Shown one piece after another: positions 31,323 through 34,306 of a DNA stretch of 34,306 bases. The notes below the pieces were generated by a model. That model saw only the letters and a program-made list of their open reading frames with translations. It did no database searches and was not told the DNA's origin. The DNA is from an uncultured Bacteroidales bacterium (GTDB lineage Bacteria; Bacteroidota; Bacteroidia; Bacteroidales; UBA932): contig CAMFBM010000028.1 of assembly GCA_945948555.1 (NCBI GenBank), forward strand, positions 1-34,306, given 5' to 3'. Each line of letters opens with the position of its first letter. The first letter of the stretch is position 1. Both the position numbers and the translations under genes were made by a program.

Positions 31323-32873
31323 ATGTTGTACCCTATAGGCATACAGAATTTTGAGAAAATCCGCAAGGAAGGTTATGCATATGTAGACAAAACTGCGTTG
31401 ATACATAGACTGGCAACCACCGGTACATATTATTTTCTCAGTCGTCCAAGAAGATTCGGCAAGAGTCTTCTTTTGTCCACTATGGAAGCCTATTTCAAGG
31501 GTAAGAAGGAACTATTCGAGGGGCTGGCGATGGAACAATTGGAACAGGATTGGACTGAATATCCTGTTTTGCATCTGGATCTGAATGGGAAAGAGTATGA
31601 CAGCCCGCAAGCCTTGACTAAGAACATTAACTATTACCTCTCTTTGTGGGATAAAGAACTTTCCACAGACACAAGTTCCGTAAATGATATAGACATCCGT
31701 TTCAAGCAGATTATTGATATTGCCTGTGAAAAGACAGGAAAGAAGGTTGTCATATTAATCGACGAGTATGACAAGCCTATAGTTGATAATCTTGGCAATC
31801 CTGAACTTGCGGACAACTTCAAAAAGACTCTTCAAGGATTCTATAGCGTGTTGAAGGCTAAGGATGGTCAGATACGCTTTGGCTTCCTGACAGGTGTTTC
31901 CAAGATCGGCAAGTTGAGTGTTTTCAGTGGGTTGAACAATCTGAGAGACATTTCGATGTTGCCGGAATATTCAGACATTTGCGGAATATCCGAGGAAGAT
32001 CTTCACAAGTACTTTGACGATAGTGTCGCAGAACTAGCTGCGGCAAACAACTTGAGTATAGAAGAGTGCTACGGAAAGCTGAAGGATATGTACGACGGCT
32101 ATCATTTCTCAGAGGAATCTGACGGAATGTATAATCCTTTCAGTTTATTGAATACCTTCGGTTCAAACAGATTCAATGAGTATTGGTTTGAGACCGGTAC
32201 CCCTACGCTTCTGGTCAATGTGATGAAGCAAACATCGTTTGATGTAACCACGTTATCGGATCAAGTCGAGGTGTCTGTTGAAGACCTTAGCGGAATGCAG
32301 GACATCATTAACAGACCGATACCTTTGTTCTTTCAGACCGGCTATCTTACCATCAAGGATTACGATAAGGAATTCAATATATATACTCTAGGCTTCCCTA
32401 ACGACGAGGTCAAGAATGGCTTTCTGAAATTCATTTTCTCATACTATGTTCCTGTCAATCCTGCTGAAGGAAATACGACAACAGCAAAACTGGCGAAAGC
32501 ACTAAGAACAGGTTCTCCGGATGTGTTTATGCGAACACTGGAAGCATTGTTTGCTAATACCACATACCAGATTCAAGGTGATTCTGAGAAGAATTTCCAA
32601 TATGCGATGTATATCATTATGGAACTTCTTGGTGAGTACGTTCAGGCAGAGCGAACCACAAGTAACGGAAGGATTGACCTGTTGCTCCAGACTAAGGAGT
32701 ACATCTATATCATTGAGGTAAAGATCGACAATACAGCAGACGCGGCATTGCAGCAGATTGAGGAAAAGGGATATGCAAAGCCTTTCGTAAATGATCCGAG
32801 AAAGATCTTCAAAATCGGCGTAAGTTTCTCTACTGCGAACAGACGGATCGAGGATTGGAAAGTTATTGAATAA
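31323..32873 (+). CDS. AAA-ATPase-like protein with C-terminal PD-(D/E)XK nuclease domain
   Basis: A 516-residue protein of the large Bacteroidota family with an N-terminal AAA-ATPase-like domain and a C-terminal PD-(D/E)XK nuclease fold. The opening MLYPIGIQNFEKIRK is typical. Walker A-like RPRRFGKSLLLST (41-53), Walker B VVILIDEYDKP (143-153). Nuclease residues: Asp452 (GRIDLLL) and Glu465-Val-Lys467 (IIEVKI). Functions in the family are not established; genomes often carry several paralogues. Start at 31323 is used because the longer frame begins with no homology and lies across the promoter. Base composition is visibly richer in A+T than neighbours, and direct repeats with transposase fragments flank it. 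Confidence 0.88.
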   Translation: MLYPIGIQNFEKIRKEGYAYVDKTALIHRLATTGTYYFLSRPRRFGKSLLLSTMEAYFKGKKELFEGLAMEQLEQDWTEYPVLHLDLNGKEYDSPQALTKNINYYLSLWDKELSTDTSSVNDIDIRFKQIIDIACEKTGKKVVILIDEYDKPIVDNLGNPELADNFKKTLQGFYSVLKAKDGQIRFGFLTGVSKIGKLSVFSGLNNLRDISMLPEYSDICGISEEDLHKYFDDSVAELAAANNLSIEECYGKLKDMYDGYHFSEESDGMYNPFSLLNTFGSNRFNEYWFETGTPTLLVNVMKQTSFDVTTLSDQVEVSVEDLSGMQDIINRPIPLFFQTGYLTIKDYDKEFNIYTLGFPNDEVKNGFLKFIFSYYVPVNPAEGNTTTAKLAKALRTGSPDVFMRTLEALFANTTYQIQGDSEKNFQYAMYIIMELLGEYVQAERTTSNGRIDLLLQTKEYIYIIEVKIDNTADAALQQIEEKGYAKPFVNDPRKIFKIGVSFSTANRRIEDWKVIE

Positions 32874-32876
32874 TCT

Positions 32877-32915
32877 GAGTTTTTCAATTTCGTATACCTG
32901 AAACTCTTATTTTTT
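32877..32915 (+). terminator. Terminator after the AAA/nuclease gene
   Basis: GAGTTT pairs with AAACTC (32877-32882 with 32901-32906), extended by CA/TG after a bulge, and is followed by TTATTTTTT. It starts 4 nt after the stop codon. Confidence 0.6.
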
Positions 32916-33239
32916 CACTTTTGGCTTAGTCGGGCGACCTCTTTTGCGGGTTGTTGACTTAGCCTTGCAGATATCGACCTGAGAGCCGATGAACGGGGTG
33001 ATGACCTTCATCTTTCCGGTGTGCTCGATGCAGCGTATTGTGCGCATCTCTGTGAGTACCGCTTCGGTTGAAGAGAACTTCTTGCGCAACACATCGTCCT
33101 TCTGCCATACGGATCGTACGTATGAAGCAAGGATGAGCAGATTGAACCTCTTTACTGCATCTCCGTGGGTTGCAAGTAAGGATTCTTCAAAAATTAACGG
33201 ATTAACGGATATTTTGACTGAATTTGCATGCTGATGCAA
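32907..33239 (-). pseudogene. Transposase 3' fragment (IS1634/IS4-like DDE type)
   Basis: An open frame of 110 codons. From about residue 20 it reads LLATHGDAVKRFNLLILASY, then FSSTEAVLTEMRTIRCIEHTG and KMKVITPFIGSQVDICKA, ending in a basic tail RKRGRPTKPKVKK. The pattern is that of the C-terminal part of IS1634-type transposases, where the final helices follow the catalytic core. The catalytic DDE core is absent and the first 18 residues look like unrelated DNA read in frame. No inverted terminal repeats were recognised. It is therefore a truncated remnant. Family identification is by pattern only. Confidence 0.55.
33158..33181 (+). repeat. Right copy of the 24-bp direct repeat
   Basis: CATCTCCGTGGGTTGCAAGT plus AAGG; 23 of 24 identical to 31213-31236, same orientation, 1.9 kb apart. 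It lies inside the transposase remnant, at the point where homology to transposase begins. Confidence 0.75.
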
Positions 33240-33281
33240 CCATTTTTGCGGTAAGCTTCTCCGCGGTTATGTATTGTCGTC

Positions 33282-33367
33282 CCTCCCGAGCAAATCATCT
33301 GGATCAGCAATCCTAATTCTACGGCTCTGTAGGGCACATCGTTGATTCTGACGATTTGCTAGGGGGG
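33282..33367. other. Long imperfect inverted repeat in noncoding DNA
   Basis: AGCAAATCATC (33289-33299) faces GACGATTTGCT (33350-33360) with one mismatch. Pairing continues outward between a C/T-rich block (33282-33287) and a G-rich block (33362-33367). Between the transposase remnant and the ATPase pseudogene no gene is seen (about 190 bp); this and the next hairpin are its only structure. The octamer GGATCAGC occurs at 33301-33308 and again at 33371-33378. Confidence 0.45.
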
Positions 33368-33392
33368 AGAGGATCAGCCACGATTTTCAGAC

Positions 33393-33421
33393 AGCCACCG
33401 CCCCTTTCCGGAACGGTGGCT
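33393..33421. other. Short GC-rich hairpin
   Basis: AGCCACCG (33393-33400) pairs with CGGTGGCT (33414-33421), 13-nt loop. It lies just after the 3' end of the ATPase pseudogene on the minus strand and may have been its terminator. Confidence 0.5.
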
Positions 33422-33427
33422 AATCAT

Positions 33428-34064
33428 TTATGATTTAAGAAGAATCCAATGTCCTCCATTGGCTGGTCCTTCTCTGTCAATTTCAACTCCTTTCATCTTG
33501 GCAATGTGCTATTCAATCGTCTTGGGTGCCACACCAATCTCTTTCGCCATCTCCGGGATGGTCACTTCGGGATTTCTACCAATTATTTCCCTGATTATTA
33601 CCCTGGTTTTACCCTAGTTTTCCCCTGGTTTTCTGTGTTTTCAGTACCCTTCCCAGGTGAACTGGTGGACTGAACAAGCCAAAGCGTCAGCTCCACCCGG
33701 TCATCATTCTGACCGAAGTGTTTCTTGATTTCAGTACTGGCCACTTGTTATCGGCCCAGCCTTTCTTGATGGTATCAGCTCCGCTACCGGCACGTTCGCC
33801 GCCGCCAATCATCTCAAACATCTTGTGAAGTGCCGAGTTGCGGCAGATGCTATGGCCGCCTTCGAAGAAGTCCTTTACGCTCACGAGCATCGTTCCCGGA
33901 TTCGAGAAATACAATCGGTCGGGATAACGTTCAATGACAGGGCATTCGTAGAGACGTGTCGAAGCATGGACAATGCAGTTTACCAACGCTTCGCTCACTC
34001 CCGTCAACCTCGCCATGGCATTTGCCCGTCAGTAAGGGATCAACCTCTCGGTAGGTTCAACCAA
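33428..34064 (-). pseudogene. Broken ATP-binding (HATPase_c_4/RecG-related) regulator-like gene
   Basis: Read from high to low coordinates: VLVEPTERLIPY, a TGA stop (34029-34031), then SEALVNCIVHAS, YPDRLYFSNPGTMLVS, GGHSICRNSALHKMFEMIGGGE and RAGSGADTIKKGW, the usual C-terminal ATPase-like segment of these proteins. Near 33725-33740 the frame shifts to HFGQNDDRVELTLWL. A low-complexity linker and a winged helix follow, IPEMAKEIGVAPKTIE, interrupted by TAG (33509-33511) where a Trp is expected, then HIAKMKGVEIDREGPANGGH and a final stop. At least two stops and one frameshift: a pseudogene whose N-terminal DNA-binding part is missing or beyond recognition. Confidence 0.7.
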
Positions 34065-34306
34065 AACACTGCTGCACAACGCTGCAATGGTGGATCAATT
34101 TATTGCAATGTCCGGAAAAACTCCGAACATGCGATTAAATAATACTGATTTCAAAGAACTTTTATTCTACGGCGTTTGCGCCGCGGTGTAACTTTTATAA
34201 AATTAACGAACTATTGTTGGTTGCTAGAATGTAAATATAAAGAAATGTTTCCTAAGTATATGACAAAAATTTGAAAATATCGATTCGATAACGGTTTGTG
34301 TGGTTT
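34065..34306. other. AT-rich noncoding end of window
   Basis: No gene is supported here. The only structure seen is a 5-bp hairpin CGGCG-TTTG-CGCCG (34170-34183). The DNA is markedly AT-rich toward the window edge, so it may be the upstream region of a gene outside the window. Confidence 0.4.

Noticed and set aside
33193..33208. Tandem ATTAACGG repeat as the start of a CRISPR or iteron array
   Set aside because: Only two 8-bp units with no spacers and no further copies nearby.
33449..33673. 74-codon plus-strand open frame
   Set aside because: It runs antisense to the winged-helix end of the ATPase pseudogene; its Phe/Pro-rich text arises from the reversed linker repeats.

Overview
The window looks like a chromosomal segment of a Bacteroidota (order Bacteroidales) bacterium, probably an anaerobic gut or rumen lineage. 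Supporting this are many promoter elements of the Bacteroidota type (TAnnTTTG at -7, twice with a TTTG at -33), the gene order pdxJ <> nadK-uppS-bamA-ompH, a ferredoxin-linked 2-oxoacid oxidoreductase, and a Bacteroidota-type AAA/PD-(D/E)XK protein. Genus cannot be fixed from the sequence alone.

Region 1 (1-7.6 kb) is core envelope and cofactor biology. A minus-strand group holds pdxJ, an OmpH-like protein and a GT4 glycosyltransferase. A plus-strand operon holds nadK, uppS, bamA and a Skp/OmpH-like chaperone and ends at a strong hairpin (7570-7601).

Region 2 (7.6-14.9 kb) is a central-carbon block: korA and korB (2-oxoacid:ferredoxin oxidoreductase), gdhA, an SLC13/DASS dicarboxylate symporter and an outer-membrane porin-like barrel. 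Together they suggest C4/C5 dicarboxylate uptake feeding 2-oxoglutarate and glutamate. A bidirectional terminator closes the block.

Region 3 (14.9-23.6 kb) has a minus-strand ABC ATPase, permease and YtrA-type GntR operon with a likely operator over its own promoter. It continues with mltG, a C_GCAxxG_C_C-family protein, a three-gene cassette (S26-type peptidase, PqqD-like protein, ABC exporter without a C39 domain) and a RelA/SpoT homologue whose hydrolase site is degraded.

Region 4 (23.6-31.2 kb) holds a secreted glycerophosphodiester phosphodiesterase, a small interrupted secreted-peptide ORF, a DeoR regulator, and a divergent locus of a glycerol-1-phosphate dehydrogenase-like enzyme, a secreted GH31 glycosidase, a broken sodium:solute symporter remnant and a zinc-dependent dehydrogenase.

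Region 5 (31.2-34.3 kb) is an accessory, decaying area: an AAA/PD-(D/E)XK gene between 24-bp direct repeats, a transposase 3' fragment, hairpin-rich noncoding DNA and a frameshifted ATPase pseudogene. No tRNA, rRNA or CRISPR was seen. The most promising candidate for an undescribed system is the peptidase-PqqD-exporter cassette at 18.9-21.3 kb. The most structurally unusual part is the repeat-flanked AAA/nuclease gene.
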